Origin: Pseudoduganella lurida
GTDB taxonomy: Bacteria; Pseudomonadota; Gammaproteobacteria; Burkholderiales; Burkholderiaceae_D
DNA: 64,000 nucleotides
Assembly (NCBI RefSeq): GCF_007830455.1
Contig: NZ_VLLB01000003.1
Span: 1-64,000, forward strand
Direction of reading: 5' to 3'
Shown here: piece by piece, positions 43,448 through 54,277 of the stretch
Position numbering within the stretch: the first letter of the stretch is position 1
Layout: each line of letters starts with the position of its first letter
Translations under genes and position numbers: made by a program
The notes under the pieces: model-generated
What the model was told of the DNA's origin: nothing
Databases searched by the model: none
The model's input: the letters and a program-made list of their open reading frames with translations, nothing else

Positions 43448-44428
43448 TCAAGCTTGGCATAGCGTGATGGTTTGCGGCGCGCCGATGCTGCGGCCGCCTT
43501 CCAGGAAGTGGATCATGCGGCGCGGCAGCCACGCCAGGTTGCCGGGCAGCCGGCCCGTGGCGAATCCCACATGGCCGCCTTCTTCCACGTAATCGAGCAC
43601 CACGTGCGAGGACGCCTTGCGGGGCAGGTACCGGCCGGGCAGGAAGGGATCGTTCAAGGCGTTCAGCACCAGCGTCGGCACCGTGATGTCCGGCAGCACG
43701 TGCTTGGCGCTGGCGCGGTCCCAGTAGTCGTCCACGTTCCGGTAGCCATGCACGGGTGCCGTGACGATGTTGTCGAAGGTGTAGAGGTCCGGCGCGGCCA
43801 GCATCGCATCGAGGTCGAACAGGCCGGGGAACAGCCGGTGCTTGGCGGCGCACTTCGGTTTCAGCGTCTGCAGGAACATGCGCTGGTACAGGCGGTTGAA
43901 GCCGCGCGACAAGGCTTCGCCGCCGCGCGCCAGGTCCAGCGGCGCGGACACGGCAACGGCGGCATCCACGAAATCGGCCTGGTGCTGCGACTCGCCCAGC
44001 CAGCGCAGCAGCACATTGCCGCCCAGCGAGACGCCGCATGCATAGAACTTGCCGGTGGCGCGTGCCTTCAGCTTGCGCAGCAGCCAGTCCGCCTCGGCGG
44101 AATCGCCCGAGTGATAGAAGCGGGGCGCCAGGTTCGGTTCGCCCGAGCAGCCGCGGAAGTGGGGGATGGCACCCGACCAGCCCATCTCCTGCAGCTCGCG
44201 CCCCAGCGCGCGGCAGTAGTGGCTGTCCGACGAGCCTTCCAGGCCGTGGAACAGCACGACGAACGGCTTGCCCGGTTCGCCGTCGACGAAATCGACATCG
44301 ATGAAATCGCCATCCGGCGCCTGCCAGCGCTCGCGGCGAAAGCGCACCGGCGGCTTCGGAATGCACAGCGCCGGGTAGATGGTCTGGAAGTGGCCGTTGG
44401 GGAGCCAGAAGGGGGCGGGGTAGTTCAT
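43448..44428 (-). CDS. YheT-family alpha/beta hydrolase
   Basis: This 326-residue protein has the YheT-type start (MNYPAPFWLPNGHFQTIYP), FHGLEGSSDSHYCRALGREL, the nucleophile elbow GVSLGGNVLLRWLG and a C-terminal EEGGHVGF with the catalytic His. The family contains esterases of unsettled substrate. The frame extends upstream to 44590, but that part crosses the palindromic repeat at 44466 and is not coding. Confidence 0.92.
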   Translation of the reverse strand: MNYPAPFWLPNGHFQTIYPALCIPKPPVRFRRERWQAPDGDFIDVDFVDGEPGKPFVVLFHGLEGSSDSHYCRALGRELQEMGWSGAIPHFRGCSGEPNLAPRFYHSGDSAEADWLLRKLKARATGKFYACGVSLGGNVLLRWLGESQHQADFVDAAVAVSAPLDLARGGEALSRGFNRLYQRMFLQTLKPKCAAKHRLFPGLFDLDAMLAAPDLYTFDNIVTAPVHGYRNVDDYWDRASAKHVLPDITVPTLVLNALNDPFLPGRYLPRKASSHVVLDYVEEGGHVGFATGRLPGNLAWLPRRMIHFLEGGRSIGAPQTITLCQA

Positions 44429-44465
44429 TGCGGGTCCGCAATCACCATGATCATCGGGGCACATC

Positions 44466-44525
44466 GGGGACAGGCACCTATTTACGGGCAACACTCGTGT
44501 TGCTCGTAAATGGGTGCCTGTCCCC
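44466..44525. repeat. 60-bp palindrome, GGGGACAGGCACC family
   Basis: Arms of about 29 bases start with GGGGACAGGCACCTATTT and end at a GCAACAC...GTGTTGC core; there are two mismatches. It lies 6 bases behind the stop of the SnoaL-like gene (minus strand), in front of the YheT gene. It may form the SnoaL gene's terminator hairpin. Related copies are at 60867 and 63436. Confidence 0.9.
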
Positions 44526-44531
44526 TTGCAG

Positions 44532-44954
44532 TCAGTGCAGCATCTTCGCCGGCCCTTCGGTCGGCACCGGTCCCGGGGCGACGGAGACATGGTGCGCCAT
44601 CATCCGCCAGCCCTTCGGCGTTTTCATGTAGACGTTGGTGGCGATCAGGTGCGCCGGTTCGCCGCTGGCGGCCGTGGTGCCTTCGACCACCGTGTGCACG
44701 GCGCTCATCAGGTTGTGCATCTCGTGCAGTTGCGACGGCAGGATGTGCAGGCCGCCGTGCTCCAGCAGCACGCTCCACGATTCCTGGATCGCCCGGTGGC
44801 CCACCAGCCGCTTGCCGCCCGGGTGGATGCAGATGATTTCCTCGTCATCGGCCCACAGCGCCATCAGCGCATCGACATCCGCGCGGTTCAGCGCGTCGTA
44901 GAAGGCCGCTTCCACTTCCGCGGGGCTGCCGATGATGTGCTGCTTCTTCTTCAT
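44532..44954 (-). CDS. SnoaL-like / NTF2-fold protein
   Basis: This 140-residue protein has the cone-shaped NTF2-fold pattern: EVEAAFYDALNRADVDALMALWADDEEIICIHPGG, GHRAIQESW and WRMMAHHVS (first quoted in part). No catalytic assignment is possible. It is co-oriented with the small zinc-ribbon gene upstream, 21 bases away. Confidence 0.85.
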   Translation of the reverse strand: MKKKQHIIGSPAEVEAAFYDALNRADVDALMALWADDEEIICIHPGGKRLVGHRAIQESWSVLLEHGGLHILPSQLHEMHNLMSAVHTVVEGTTAASGEPAHLIATNVYMKTPKGWRMMAHHVSVAPGPVPTEGPAKMLH

Positions 44955-44975
44955 GGCGCGTTTCGCTGCATGCGA

Positions 44976-45167
44976 TCAGTGATGACCCACGACGGTGCCC
45001 GGCTTCAGGCGGTACGTGGTGCCGCAGTACGGGCATTTCGCTTCACCGTTGCTGGCGAAATCCAGGAACACGCGCGGGTGCGTGGACCACAGCGGCATGG
45101 CCGGATTCGGGCAGTATGCCGGCAGGTCCTTCGCTTCGAGTTCGACTGGCGTGGTGGCTTGTGTCAT
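44976..45167 (-). CDS. Small zinc-finger protein (zf-CHCC type)
   Basis: This 63-residue protein has ligands in YCPNP, STHPRVFLDF and CPYCGTTYRL, matching the CHCC zinc finger related to complex I accessory subunit NDUFS6. The function in bacteria is not defined. I start at MTQATTPVEL; the longer frame from 45218 lacks support. Confidence 0.85.
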   Translation of the reverse strand: MTQATTPVELEAKDLPAYCPNPAMPLWSTHPRVFLDFASNGEAKCPYCGTTYRLKPGTVVGHH

Positions 45168-45349
45168 CTTCTGGGTGCTCCGGAGATCAAAAAGCACGAT
45201 TTTAACGGATTCGCGCACCCGGCAGGCGTGGTGCAGGTTTCACAAGTACAATGACGCGCGCTCCCCACGACAAACCCGCGCAAACCCGACGCCCACGCCG
45301 CAGCAATCAGCCAATGTGTGGCAATTCCACCACGCATTCGTCCCACCGC

Positions 45350-46123
45350 ATGAACGAACCGCACGATCCCGCTCCTTCCCCCGCCACCCATGCAATGACT
45401 GATCCGGCGATCGAAAAAGCCGCCTGGCGCGATGGCTTCCAGACCGGCCTGCCCACGCTGTTCGGCATCGGCGCCTGGGGCGTGGTGGTGGGGGTGGCGA
45501 TGATCAAGTCCGGCCTCACCTTGCCGCAGGCCCTGGGTATGACACTGCTCGTGTTTGCCGGTTCCGCGCAACTGGCCTCGCTGCCACTGATCGCCGCCAA
45601 TGCGCCCGTCTGGGTGGTGTTCGTGACGGCGCTGGTGATCAACCTGCGCTTCGTGATCTTCTCCGCGCTGCTGGCCCCGCATTTTTCCAACCTGCCCTGG
45701 CATAAACGCCTGGGGCTTGGTTTCGTCTCCGGCGACATTTCCGTGGCCCTGTACCTGCAGCGCTATCCCGATCCCGCGCCGGTGCCCGGCAAGCTGTCCT
45801 TCCTGAAAGGGCTGCTGTACCCGAACTGGGCGGCCTGGCAGATCGGCTCGCTGGCCGGCATTTTCGTGGGCAATGCCGTGCCCACAGAGTGGGGGCTGGG
45901 ATTTGCCGGCACGCTGGCGATCGTCTGCGTGCTGGTGCCGATGGTGGCGACGCGGCCGGCGCTGGCCGGCGTGCTGGTGGCCGGCGCCGTGTCGGTGATC
46001 GCCGCGGAACTGCCTTACAAGCTGGGCCTGCTGGCGGCCGTGATCGTGGGCATGGCCACCGCGATGGTGATCGAGGAAACGGGCGAGAAACGCAAACTGA
46101 AGCGGGAGGGCGGCCATGTCTGA
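45350..46123 (+). CDS. azlC: AzlC-family branched-chain amino acid exporter, large subunit
   Basis: This 257-residue inner membrane protein has an AzlC pattern (FRDGFQTGLPTLFGIGAWGVVVG-like, AQLASLPLIAANAPVWVVF, NLRFVIFSALLAPHF). With AzlD it exports branched-chain amino acids or analogues. It overlaps azlD by 8 bases. Start is uncertain: the ATG at 45350 or 45395, both with weak ribosome sites; the longer frame from 45251 lacks support. Confidence 0.9.
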   Translation: MNEPHDPAPSPATHAMTDPAIEKAAWRDGFQTGLPTLFGIGAWGVVVGVAMIKSGLTLPQALGMTLLVFAGSAQLASLPLIAANAPVWVVFVTALVINLRFVIFSALLAPHFSNLPWHKRLGLGFVSGDISVALYLQRYPDPAPVPGKLSFLKGLLYPNWAAWQIGSLAGIFVGNAVPTEWGLGFAGTLAIVCVLVPMVATRPALAGVLVAGAVSVIAAELPYKLGLLAAVIVGMATAMVIEETGEKRKLKREGGHV

Positions 46124-46448
46124 CCTGGAAATCTGGATCGTCATCGGCGCACTGGCCCTGTCCACCGCCATCACGCGCAGCGGGTTCTGGCTGGTTGGCC
46201 ACAAGGTCACCATTCCGCAGCGCGTGCAGGAAATGCTGCGCTATGCGCCGTCCTGCGCGCTGGCCGCCATCATCGGCCCGGACCTGCTGCTGGACGGAAC
46301 GACGGTGCACCTGGACCTGGGCAATGCCAAACTGCTGGCGGGCATCGCTTCGGTCGCCTGGTTCGCCTGGCGGCGCCGGATGCTGGAGACGATCGTGTTC
46401 GGCATGCTGTGCTTCACCGCGATCCGCCTGCTGCACGCGGGGGTCTGA
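46116..46448 (+). CDS. azlD: AzlD-domain branched-chain amino acid exporter, small subunit
   Basis: This 110-residue protein has three to four membrane segments and AzlD features (WIVIGALALSTAITRSGFWL, VQEMLRYAPSCALAAIIGPDLL). Its ATG lies inside the end of azlC, so translation is coupled. Confidence 0.9.
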   Translation: MSDLEIWIVIGALALSTAITRSGFWLVGHKVTIPQRVQEMLRYAPSCALAAIIGPDLLLDGTTVHLDLGNAKLLAGIASVAWFAWRRRMLETIVFGMLCFTAIRLLHAGV

Positions 46449-46539
46449 AGGCAGCCGAATCAGGCCGTAGGTGGGGCGGCGTTGCGGTAAAATAGTGGCC
46501 TTTGTATCACTTAACCTCGCCACTCTCCCTCGGAAAGCC

Positions 46540-47748
46540 ATGCAATTTACTCGTCTCCAGGATCTGATCGCGCAGAATGCGCTGCAAGGCAAGCGGGTGT
46601 TCATCCGCGCCGACCTCAACGTGCCGCAGGATGATGCCGGCAATATCACCGAAGATACGCGCATTCGCGCTTCCGTCCCGGCGATCCAGGCAGCCGTCAA
46701 GGCGGGCGCGAAGGTCATGGTCACGTCCCACCTGGGCCGCCCGACCGAGGGGGAGTTCAAGGACGAAGACAGCCTGGCACCCGTGGCGAAACGCCTGGCC
46801 GAGCTGCTGGGCCAGCCTGTCGAACTGAAGCAGGACTGGGTCGACGGTGCCGGTCTCGAGAACCTGCAGGCCGGCCAGGTCGTGCTGCTGGAGAACGTTC
46901 GCGTCAACCAGGGCGAGAAGAAGAACAGCGATGAACTGGCGCAGAAGATGGCCAGGCTGTGCGACGTGTACGTGAACGATGCGTTCGGCACCGCGCACCG
47001 CGCCGAAGCTTCCACGCATGGCATCGCCAAGTTTGCGCCGGTCGCCGCAGCCGGCCCGCTGCTGGCCGCCGAACTCGATGCACTGGGCAAGGCGCTGGGT
47101 GCGCCGGCCCGCCCGCTGCTGGCCATCGTGGCCGGCTCGAAGGTCTCCTCCAAGCTTTCCATCCTGAAGTCCCTGGCCGACAAGGTCGACAACCTGATTG
47201 TCGGCGGCGGCATCGCCAACACGTTCATGCTGGCCGCCGGCCTGAAGATCGGCAAGTCGCTGGCCGAGCCGGATCTCGTCGAGGAAGCGAAAGCCATCAT
47301 CGACCTGATGTCGAAACGCGGCGCGCAGGTGCCGATCCCCACCGATGTCGTGTGCGCCAAGGAGTTCTCGCCAACGGCCGCTGCTACCGTCAAGAAGGTG
47401 GCGGACGTGGCGGACGACGACATGATCCTCGACATCGGCCCGGAAACGGCGGCGCTGCTGGCCGAACAGATCGCCAAGGCAGGCACGATCGTCTGGAACG
47501 GCCCGGTGGGCGTGTTCGAGTTCGACCAGTTCGGCAACGGTACGAAGACGCTGGCGCTGGCGATTGCCGACTCGAAGGCGTTCTCCATCGCCGGCGGCGG
47601 CGACACGCTGGCCGCGATTGCAAAATATGCCATTACCGATAAAATCGGTTATATCTCGACCGGCGGCGGCGCCTTCCTGGAGTTCCTGGAAGGCAAGACC
47701 CTGCCGGCGGTGGAAGTGCTGGGTTCCCGCGCAGCGGGCAGCCAGTAA
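46540..47748 (+). CDS. pgk: Phosphoglycerate kinase
   Basis: This 402-residue glycolytic enzyme transfers phosphate between 1,3-bisphosphoglycerate and ADP. Typical blocks are [51 protein letters not shown] and [19 protein letters not shown]. Start 46540 follows CTCGGAAAG. A TAAAAT sequence at 46488-46493 is a possible -10 box. It heads the pgk-pyk-fba group. Confidence 0.97.
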   Translation: MQFTRLQDLIAQNALQGKRVFIRADLNVPQDDAGNITEDTRIRASVPAIQAAVKAGAKVMVTSHLGRPTEGEFKDEDSLAPVAKRLAELLGQPVELKQDWVDGAGLENLQAGQVVLLENVRVNQGEKKNSDELAQKMARLCDVYVNDAFGTAHRAEASTHGIAKFAPVAAAGPLLAAELDALGKALGAPARPLLAIVAGSKVSSKLSILKSLADKVDNLIVGGGIANTFMLAAGLKIGKSLAEPDLVEEAKAIIDLMSKRGAQVPIPTDVVCAKEFSPTAAATVKKVADVADDDMILDIGPETAALLAEQIAKAGTIVWNGPVGVFEFDQFGNGTKTLALAIADSKAFSIAGGGDTLAAIAKYAITDKIGYISTGGGAFLEFLEGKTLPAVEVLGSRAAGSQ

Positions 47749-47755
47749 AACCGGA

Positions 47756-47784
47756 AAAGCGCAGCGCACCGTCGCTGCGTTTTC
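47756..47784 (+). terminator. Hairpin terminator/attenuator between pgk and pyk
   Basis: CGCAGCG (47760-47766) pairs with CGCTGCG (47773-47779), flanked by A and T runs that extend the stem and supply the U tract. It lies 8 bases after pgk and may reduce readthrough into pyk. Confidence 0.65.
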
Positions 47785-47826
47785 TCTTTGAAAACCAGCT
47801 GTTCGATCTTTTGCAAGGAACCCGCA

Positions 47827-49275
47827 ATGTCCCGTGGCACTAAAATCGTCGCAACCATCGGCCCGGCCTCCACCGACCTCAACGTTCTGATCCGGATGAT
47901 CCGGGCCGGCGTCGACGTGGTGCGGCTGAACTTCTCGCACGGCAAGGCACAGGATCACATCGACCGTGCCAACCTGGTGCGGCAGGCGGCGGCGGAATGC
48001 GGGCGGGAAGTAGCCATCATGGCCGACATGCAGGGTCCCAAGATCCGCGTCGGCAAGTTCGAAGGCGGCAAGATCGACCTGGCCAAGGGCGACAAGTTCA
48101 TCCTCGATGCCAAGTGGGGCGAGAACGGCGAGCTGGGCAACCAGGAACGCGTGGGCCTGGACTACAAGAACCTGCCGAACGACCTGCGCGCCGGCGACCA
48201 CCTGCTGCTCAACGACGGCCTGATCGTGCTGGTGGTGGACAGGATCGTCAGCAACGAGATCTACACCACGGTGAAGATCGGCGGCGAACTGTCCAACAAC
48301 AAGGGCATCAACCGCCAGGGCGGTGGCCTGACGGCGCCGGCGCTGACGGCCAAGGACATGGAAGACATCAAGACGGCGATGAGCTTCCAGGCCGACTTCC
48401 TGGCCATCTCGTTCCCGAAGAACGCCACCGACATGGAAATGGCGCGCCAGCTGGCCAATATCGCCGGCGAGCCCTACGGCCACAAGCCGCAGATGATCGC
48501 CAAGATCGAGCGCGCCGAAGCCATCCCCGCGCTGCAGGAAATCCTCAACGCCTCGGACGGCATCATGGTGGCGCGCGGCGACCTGGCCGTGGAAGTGGGC
48601 AATGCCGCCGTGCCGGCGCTGCAGAAGCGCATGATCCGCATGGCGCGCGACTCGAACAAGTTCGCCATCACGGCCACGCAGATGATGGAATCGATGATCT
48701 TCAACGCCGTGCCCACGCGCGCCGAAGTGTCCGACGTGGCCAATGCCGTGCTGGATGGCACGGATGCCGTGATGACGTCCGCCGAAACGGCCTCGGGCCG
48801 CTACCCGGTGGAGACGGTGGAGATGATGTCCGCCGTCTGCATCGAGGCCGAACTGTCCGAATACAACAAGCTCGATGCCGACTTCCTGAACGTGCGCTTC
48901 ACCCGCATCGACCAGTCGATCGCCTACGGCGCGCTGTTCACCGCGCACCACCTGCGCGTGAAGGCCATCGTGGCGCTGACGGAATCGGGCTCCACGCCGC
49001 TGTGGATGAGCCGCCACAATATCGATACGCCGATCTTCGCGCTGACGCCGAGCGTGACCACGCAGCGCAAGGTCTCGCTGTACCGCAACGTGCGCTCGCA
49101 CTACCTGGTGCAGCAGGGCACCAGCGCCGAGGTGCTGAAACAGGCCGAGGACCTGCTGGTCGCGGAAGGCCTGGCGAAGAAGGGCGACATGATCGTCGTG
49201 ACCTGGGGCTCGCCGATGGGCCAGGCCGGCGGCACGAATGCGCTGAAGATCGTCAAGATCGGCGAATTCAGTTAA
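47827..49275 (+). CDS. pyk: Pyruvate kinase
   Basis: This 482-residue enzyme makes pyruvate and ATP from phosphoenolpyruvate. Family motifs: RGTKIVATIGPASTDL, RLNFSHG, MADMQGPKIRVG, MIAKIERAEAIP, GIMVARGDLAVE, ATQMMESM and the C-terminal domain with LTESGSTPLWMSRH. Start 47827 follows AAGGAACC. fba follows after 132 bases. Confidence 0.97.
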   Translation: MSRGTKIVATIGPASTDLNVLIRMIRAGVDVVRLNFSHGKAQDHIDRANLVRQAAAECGREVAIMADMQGPKIRVGKFEGGKIDLAKGDKFILDAKWGENGELGNQERVGLDYKNLPNDLRAGDHLLLNDGLIVLVVDRIVSNEIYTTVKIGGELSNNKGINRQGGGLTAPALTAKDMEDIKTAMSFQADFLAISFPKNATDMEMARQLANIAGEPYGHKPQMIAKIERAEAIPALQEILNASDGIMVARGDLAVEVGNAAVPALQKRMIRMARDSNKFAITATQMMESMIFNAVPTRAEVSDVANAVLDGTDAVMTSAETASGRYPVETVEMMSAVCIEAELSEYNKLDADFLNVRFTRIDQSIAYGALFTAHHLRVKAIVALTESGSTPLWMSRHNIDTPIFALTPSVTTQRKVSLYRNVRSHYLVQQGTSAEVLKQAEDLLVAEGLAKKGDMIVVTWGSPMGQAGGTNALKIVKIGEFS

Positions 49276-49407
49276 GAATTCGGCCAAGGATTGAAGGCGG
49301 CGCCGGCCACGAGCCGCGCGCCGCCTGGCGGAGAACGGCAGGCGCGGCGGATGCACGCGCCTGCGTTGCCTTCGCCACGAAGGTTTTTATTTGATTGGAG
49401 TACTACC

Positions 49408-50472
49408 ATGTCCCTCGTATCCATGCGCCAGCTGCTGGACCATGCCGCCGAACACGGCTATGGCCTGCCGGCATTCAACGTCAACAACCTGGAACAGGTG
49501 CAGGCCATCATGGCCGCCGCCGACGCCGTCAACAGCCCGGTGATCATGCAGGCTTCGGCCGGCGCGCGCAAATACGCCGGTGAAGCGTTCCTGCGCCACC
49601 TGATCGATGCCGCCGTCGAAGCCTACCCGCACATTCCCGTCGTCATGCACCAGGACCACGGCCAGTCGCCGGCCGTCTGCATGGCCGCGATCCGTTCCGG
49701 CTTCACGTCCGTGATGATGGACGGCTCGCTGGAAGCGGACGGCAAGTCCGTCGCCTCCTACGACTACAACGTCAACGTGTCGCGCGAGGTGGTGAAGTTC
49801 GCCCACTCGATCGGCGTGACGGTGGAAGCGGAACTGGGCGTGCTGGGCTCGCTCGAAACGATGAAGGGCGACAAGGAAGACGGCCACGGCGCGGACGGCA
49901 CCATGACCCGTGAACAGCTGCTGACGGACGTGGCCCAGGCCGCCGACTTCGTCGAACGCACCCAGTGCGACGCGCTGGCGATCGCCATCGGCACCTCGCA
50001 CGGCGCCTACAAGTTCACGCGCAAGCCCACCGGCGACATCCTGGCAATTGACCGCATCAAGGAAATCCACGCGCGCATTCCGAACACGCACCTGGTGATG
50101 CACGGTTCCTCGTCGGTGCCGCAGGAACTGCTGGCCATCATCCGCGAATTCGGCGGCGACATGAAGGAAACCTATGGCGTGCCCGTCGAGGAGATCCAGG
50201 AAGGCATCCGCCACGGCGTCCGCAAGATCAACATCGACACGGACATCCGCCTGGCCATGACGGCCGCGGTGCGCAAGTACCTGTTCGAGAACCCGTCGAA
50301 GTTCGATCCGCGCGATTTCCTGAAGCCGGCACGCCTGGCTGCGGAAGAAGTCGTGAAGGCCCGTTTCATCGCTTTCGGCTGCGAAGGCCGCGCATCGCAG
50401 ATCAAGCCGATCCCGCTGGAAAAGATGGCGGAACGTTACAAGGCCGGTGATCTGGCCCAGATTGTGAAGTAA
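49408..50472 (+). CDS. fba: Class II fructose-bisphosphate aldolase
   Basis: This 354-residue zinc enzyme cleaves fructose 1,6-bisphosphate. It shows [17 protein letters not shown], the zinc region [39 protein letters not shown] and HGSSSVPQE. This is the long class II B type seen in Burkholderiales. GGAG at 49397-49400 precedes the ATG; the frame extends upstream to 49291 without support. Confidence 0.96.
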   Translation: MSLVSMRQLLDHAAEHGYGLPAFNVNNLEQVQAIMAAADAVNSPVIMQASAGARKYAGEAFLRHLIDAAVEAYPHIPVVMHQDHGQSPAVCMAAIRSGFTSVMMDGSLEADGKSVASYDYNVNVSREVVKFAHSIGVTVEAELGVLGSLETMKGDKEDGHGADGTMTREQLLTDVAQAADFVERTQCDALAIAIGTSHGAYKFTRKPTGDILAIDRIKEIHARIPNTHLVMHGSSSVPQELLAIIREFGGDMKETYGVPVEEIQEGIRHGVRKINIDTDIRLAMTAAVRKYLFENPSKFDPRDFLKPARLAAEEVVKARFIAFGCEGRASQIKPIPLEKMAERYKAGDLAQIVK

Positions 50473-50510
50473 AATCCTGCTTTTCGGGCTTTCGGGCCCG
50501 AACCCACTCG

Positions 50511-50544
50511 ACCGGCGGGCGGGAGTCATCCCCCGCCGGTTTTT
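50511..50544 (+). terminator. Intrinsic terminator after fba
   Basis: A 9-bp stem, ACCGGCGGG with CCCGCCGGT, closes a 12-base loop and is followed by TTTT. It separates the glycolytic genes from purC. Confidence 0.88.
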
Positions 50545-50567
50545 CGCTTTATCGAGATCCTCCCTCC

Positions 50568-51467
50568 ATGAAAAGCCTCTACCAGTCCTCTATCAAATCC
50601 CTGCCATTGCTCGGCCACGGCAAGGTGCGCGACAACTATGCCGTTGGCGATGACAAGATCCTGATCGTCACCACCGACCGCCTGTCCGCCTTCGACGTCG
50701 TGATGAACGAACCGATCCCCGGCAAGGGCATGGTGCTGAACCAGATGAGCGATTTCTGGTTCGAGAAGCTCGGCCACATCGTGCCGAACCACCTGACCGG
50801 CGTGGCGCCGGAGTCGGTGGTGGCAGAGGACGAAGTGGAGCAGGTGAAGGGCCGCGCCGTCGTCGCCAAGCGGCTGAAGCCGATCCTGGTGGAAGCGGTG
50901 GTGCGCGGCTACATCATCGGCTCGGGCTGGAAGGATTACCAGGCCACCGGCAAGATCTGCGGCATCGCGCTGCCGGCCGGCCTGCAACAGGCCGACAAGC
51001 TGGCCGAACCGCTGTTCACGCCGGCCGCCAAGGCCGACCTGGGCGAGCACGACGAGAACATCAGTTTCGCGGAGATGGAAGAGCGCATCGGCGCCGACCT
51101 GGCCGCGCAAATGCGCGATATCAGCATCCAGCTGTACCAGACGGCGGCTGACTACGCCGCCACGCGCGGCATCATCATCGCCGACACGAAGTTCGAATTC
51201 GGCCTCGACAACGATGGCGTGCTGCACCTGATGGACGAAGTGCTGACGGCCGATTCGTCGCGCTTCTGGCCGGCCGATTCCTATGCGCCGGGCATGTCGC
51301 CGCCATCGTTCGACAAGCAGTTCGTGCGCGACTACCTGGAAACGCTGACCGAGTGGAAGAAATCGCCACCGGCCCCCGCGCTGCCGGCGGACGTCATCGA
51401 GAAGACGCAAGCCAAATACTTCGAAGCGATCGAACGCCTGACCGGCGAGAAGCTGAAGGCCGACTGA
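50568..51467 (+). CDS. purC: Phosphoribosylaminoimidazole-succinocarboxamide synthase
   Basis: This 299-residue ligase joins CAIR and aspartate in purine synthesis. Blocks include [62 protein letters not shown] and [17 protein letters not shown]. Its TGA overlaps the purE ATG by one base. Confidence 0.97.
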   Translation: MKSLYQSSIKSLPLLGHGKVRDNYAVGDDKILIVTTDRLSAFDVVMNEPIPGKGMVLNQMSDFWFEKLGHIVPNHLTGVAPESVVAEDEVEQVKGRAVVAKRLKPILVEAVVRGYIIGSGWKDYQATGKICGIALPAGLQQADKLAEPLFTPAAKADLGEHDENISFAEMEERIGADLAAQMRDISIQLYQTAADYAATRGIIIADTKFEFGLDNDGVLHLMDEVLTADSSRFWPADSYAPGMSPPSFDKQFVRDYLETLTEWKKSPPAPALPADVIEKTQAKYFEAIERLTGEKLKAD

Positions 51468-51970
51468 TGACGGATCAAGCTAAAGCGCTGGTCGGCGTCA
51501 TCATGGGCTCGTCGTCCGACTGGGACGTGATGCAGAACGCCGTCAATATCCTCAAGCAGTTCAATGTGCCGTTCGAGGCGCAGGTGATCTCCGCGCACCG
51601 CATGCCGGACGAGATGTTCACATATGCCGAAACGGCCCGCGCGCGTGGCCTGCGCGCCATCATCGCCGGTGCCGGCGGTGCCGCGCACCTGCCGGGCATG
51701 GTGGCCGCGAAAACCATCGTGCCGGTGCTGGGCGTGCCCGTGCCGTCGAAGTACCTGCGCGGCGAGGATTCGCTGCTGTCCATCGTGCAGATGCCGAAGG
51801 GCGTGCCGGTGGCCACGTTCGCCATCGGCGAAGCGGGTGCGGCCAATGCGGCGCTGACGGCCGTTGCCATCCTGGCGGCTGGCGACGAGGCGCTGGCGGC
51901 GCAACTGGAAGCGTTCCGCGCGCAGCAGACGGCTGCCGCGCAAGCCATGGTCCTGCCCATCAATGAATAA
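51467..51970 (+). CDS. purE: 5-(carboxyamino)imidazole ribonucleotide mutase
   Basis: This 167-residue class I PurE converts N5-CAIR to CAIR. It has [38 protein letters not shown] and [22 protein letters not shown]. The presence of purK next door confirms the N5-CAIR route. It overlaps purK by 8 bases. Confidence 0.97.
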   Translation: MTDQAKALVGVIMGSSSDWDVMQNAVNILKQFNVPFEAQVISAHRMPDEMFTYAETARARGLRAIIAGAGGAAHLPGMVAAKTIVPVLGVPVPSKYLRGEDSLLSIVQMPKGVPVATFAIGEAGAANAALTAVAILAAGDEALAAQLEAFRAQQTAAAQAMVLPINE

Positions 51971-53141
51971 GCCGTTCGTACCTGCAGCTTCCCCGGCCAC
52001 CTGGCTGGGCGTGATGGGGGGCGGCCAGCTGGGCCGCATGTTTGCCCAGGCGGCCCAGGCAATGGGCTACCAGGTCGCCGTGCTGGAGCCGGCGGACGAA
52101 TGCCCGGCCGGGCAGGTCGCGCAGCACCTCGTCAACGCGGCCTATGACGATGCGGCCGGCCTCGATGCGCTGGCCGCGCAATGCGTCGCCGTCACCACCG
52201 AGTTCGAGAACGTGCCGGCCGACAGCCTGTCGCGGCTGGCGCAGCGCGTATTCGTGGCACCGGATGCGCACGGCGTCTCGGTGGCGCAGGACCGGATCGC
52301 CGAGAAGGCCTTCTTCGTGGCCTGCGCCAGTAAATCGCACGTGATGCCGGCGCCGCACAAGGTGATCGCCTCGTACGAGGACATCGACGCCATCGGCGAC
52401 GATCTGCTGCCCGGCATCCTGAAGACCGTGCGCATGGGTTACGACGGCAAGGGCCAGGTGCGCGTGCGGTCGCGCGACGACGTGCGCGCCGCGTTCGACG
52501 AGATGGGCCAGGTCACCTGCCTGCTCGAGAAGATGCTGCCGCTGGCCTATGAAGTGTCGGTGCTGACGGCGCGGGGTGCCGATGGCGAATCCGTCGTCTA
52601 TCCGATCGCGGAAAACGTGCACCGCGACGGCATCCTGTTCACGACGACCGTGCCGGGCCCGAACGTCTCCGCCGACAGCGCACTGAAGGCGCAGAACGCG
52701 GCGCAGGCGATCGTCTCCGAGCTGGGCTACGTGGGCGTGCTGTGCATCGAGTTCTTCGTGCTGGAGGATGGCACGCTGGTCGTCAACGAGATGGCGCCGC
52801 GTCCCCACAACAGCGGCCATTACACGATGGATGCCTGCGTGACGAGCCAGTTCGCGCAGCAGGTGCGGGCGATGGCGAAGCTGCCGCTGGGCGATGTGCG
52901 CCAGCATTCGCCGGCCGTGATGCTGAACATCCTCGGGGACATCTGGTTCGATGGTGAATCCGTGTCCGAGCCGGCATGGGATGACGTGCTGGCGCTGCCC
53001 GGCGCCTGCCTGCACCTGTACGGCAAGGACGATCCGCGCCGCGGCCGCAAGATGGGCCACGTGACGTTCGTGGCGCCCACGCTGGCCGAAGCGCAGGCGC
53101 AGTTGCAGGCCGCCTGCGGCATCCTGGGTATTCCGCTGTGA
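51963..53141 (+). CDS. purK: 5-(carboxyamino)imidazole ribonucleotide synthase
   Basis: This 392-residue ATP-grasp enzyme carboxylates AIR. It shows [40 protein letters not shown], and [17 protein letters not shown]. It overlaps tsaC in a GTGA arrangement. Confidence 0.97.
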   Translation: MNKPFVPAASPATWLGVMGGGQLGRMFAQAAQAMGYQVAVLEPADECPAGQVAQHLVNAAYDDAAGLDALAAQCVAVTTEFENVPADSLSRLAQRVFVAPDAHGVSVAQDRIAEKAFFVACASKSHVMPAPHKVIASYEDIDAIGDDLLPGILKTVRMGYDGKGQVRVRSRDDVRAAFDEMGQVTCLLEKMLPLAYEVSVLTARGADGESVVYPIAENVHRDGILFTTTVPGPNVSADSALKAQNAAQAIVSELGYVGVLCIEFFVLEDGTLVVNEMAPRPHNSGHYTMDACVTSQFAQQVRAMAKLPLGDVRQHSPAVMLNILGDIWFDGESVSEPAWDDVLALPGACLHLYGKDDPRRGRKMGHVTFVAPTLAEAQAQLQAACGILGIPL

Positions 53142-54148
53142 CCGGAGCTGCGATCCTGGACGCGGCCGCGCGTCTCGAGGCGGGCGGGCTGGTGGCGTTT
53201 CCGACCGAGACCGTCTACGGCCTCGGTGCGGATGCCGAGAACCCCGCGGCCGTTGCCGCCATCTATGCCGCCAAGGGGCGGCCGCAGGACCATCCCGTGA
53301 TCGTGCACGTGGCGCCCGGCGCCGATCTCGATTACTGGGCGGCCGATGTGCCGGACGAGGCGCGGCTGCTGGCGGGGGCGTTCTGGCCCGGGCCGCTGAC
53401 GATGATCGTCAAGCGCCATGCGCACATTCCCGATGCCGTCTCCGGCGGGCAGGACACGGTGGGCCTCCGCTGCCCGTCGCACCCCGTCGCGATGGCGCTG
53501 CTGGCCGCGTTCAAGGGCGGCAAGGGCGGGGTGGCGGCACCGTCCGCGAACAAGTTCGGCAATGTCAGCCCGACCACCGCGCAGCATGTCCGCGATGAAT
53601 TCGGTGACGAATTTGGTAACGGCGAGCTGACCGTGCTCGATGGCGGTGCCAGCCAGGTGGGCATCGAATCGACGATCGTCGACCTGTCGCGCCTCGCCAC
53701 GCATGGCCCGGTACTGCTGCGGCCCGGCCATATCGGTGCCGCGCAGATCGCCGCCGTCATCGGCGCGCTGCCCGCCGCACCGGACGACGCCGCGCCGCGC
53801 GCTTCCGGCACGCTGGAGTCGCATTACGCACCGAAGGCACCCGTTGCGCAGGCCGGGACCGCGCGGCTGGCCGGCCTCGTCACGACCTTGTCCGCACGGG
53901 GGCGCCGCATCGCGCTGATCCACTACACGCCGCTGCTGTCGGGCGCCGCCGCGCACCAAACGTTGCCCGCCGACCCGGCCGGCTACGCGCAAGGCCTGTA
54001 CGCCGCCCTGCGCGCCATGGACACGGCAGGCGTCGAGCTGATCCTCGTCGAAACCCCGCCGCAAACGGACGACTGGCTCGGCATCAACGACCGCCTGCGC
54101 CGCGCCACCCACGGCTCCATCGGCATCCTCTCGCGCTTCCTCGCCTGA
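53138..54148 (+). CDS. Threonylcarbamoyl-AMP synthase, long Sua5-type
   Basis: This 336-residue enzyme makes the threonylcarbamoyl-AMP used for t6A modification of tRNA. The YrdC domain (about 1-200) has [58 protein letters not shown] and [10 protein letters not shown] separate C-terminal Sua5 domain follows from about 225 after ESHYAPKAP. It starts with a GTG overlapping the purK stop, so it sits in the purCEK operon. Confidence 0.93.
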   Translation: MTGAAILDAAARLEAGGLVAFPTETVYGLGADAENPAAVAAIYAAKGRPQDHPVIVHVAPGADLDYWAADVPDEARLLAGAFWPGPLTMIVKRHAHIPDAVSGGQDTVGLRCPSHPVAMALLAAFKGGKGGVAAPSANKFGNVSPTTAQHVRDEFGDEFGNGELTVLDGGASQVGIESTIVDLSRLATHGPVLLRPGHIGAAQIAAVIGALPAAPDDAAPRASGTLESHYAPKAPVAQAGTARLAGLVTTLSARGRRIALIHYTPLLSGAAAHQTLPADPAGYAQGLYAALRAMDTAGVELILVETPPQTDDWLGINDRLRRATHGSIGILSRFLA

Positions 54149-54159
54149 CAGCCCAGTTC

Positions 54160-54195
54160 GTGTCCACCTTGGGGTCAGACCCCGACATGGACACG
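54160..54195. repeat. Palindromic repeat with GGGGTC-A-GACCCC core
   Basis: Outer arms GTGTCCA and TGGACAC (54160-54166, 54189-54195) enclose the core GGGGTC-A-GACCCC (54171-54183). It begins 12 bases after the tsaC stop. It pairs with a similar, longer copy at 54278, about 80 bases away. Confidence 0.85.
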
Positions 54196-54277
54196 GCCTC
54201 GACAATATTCGGTGTCGAAAAAGAGTTTTGTTGTCTGAATGATGCGCCAAAGCGAAGCACCGCGCACATTTATGCAT

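Noticed and set aside
44430..44590. N-terminal extension of the YheT-like hydrolase
   Set aside because: The extra residues are encoded by the palindromic repeat and the end of the neighbouring gene; the family start MNYPAPFWLPNG fits 44428.
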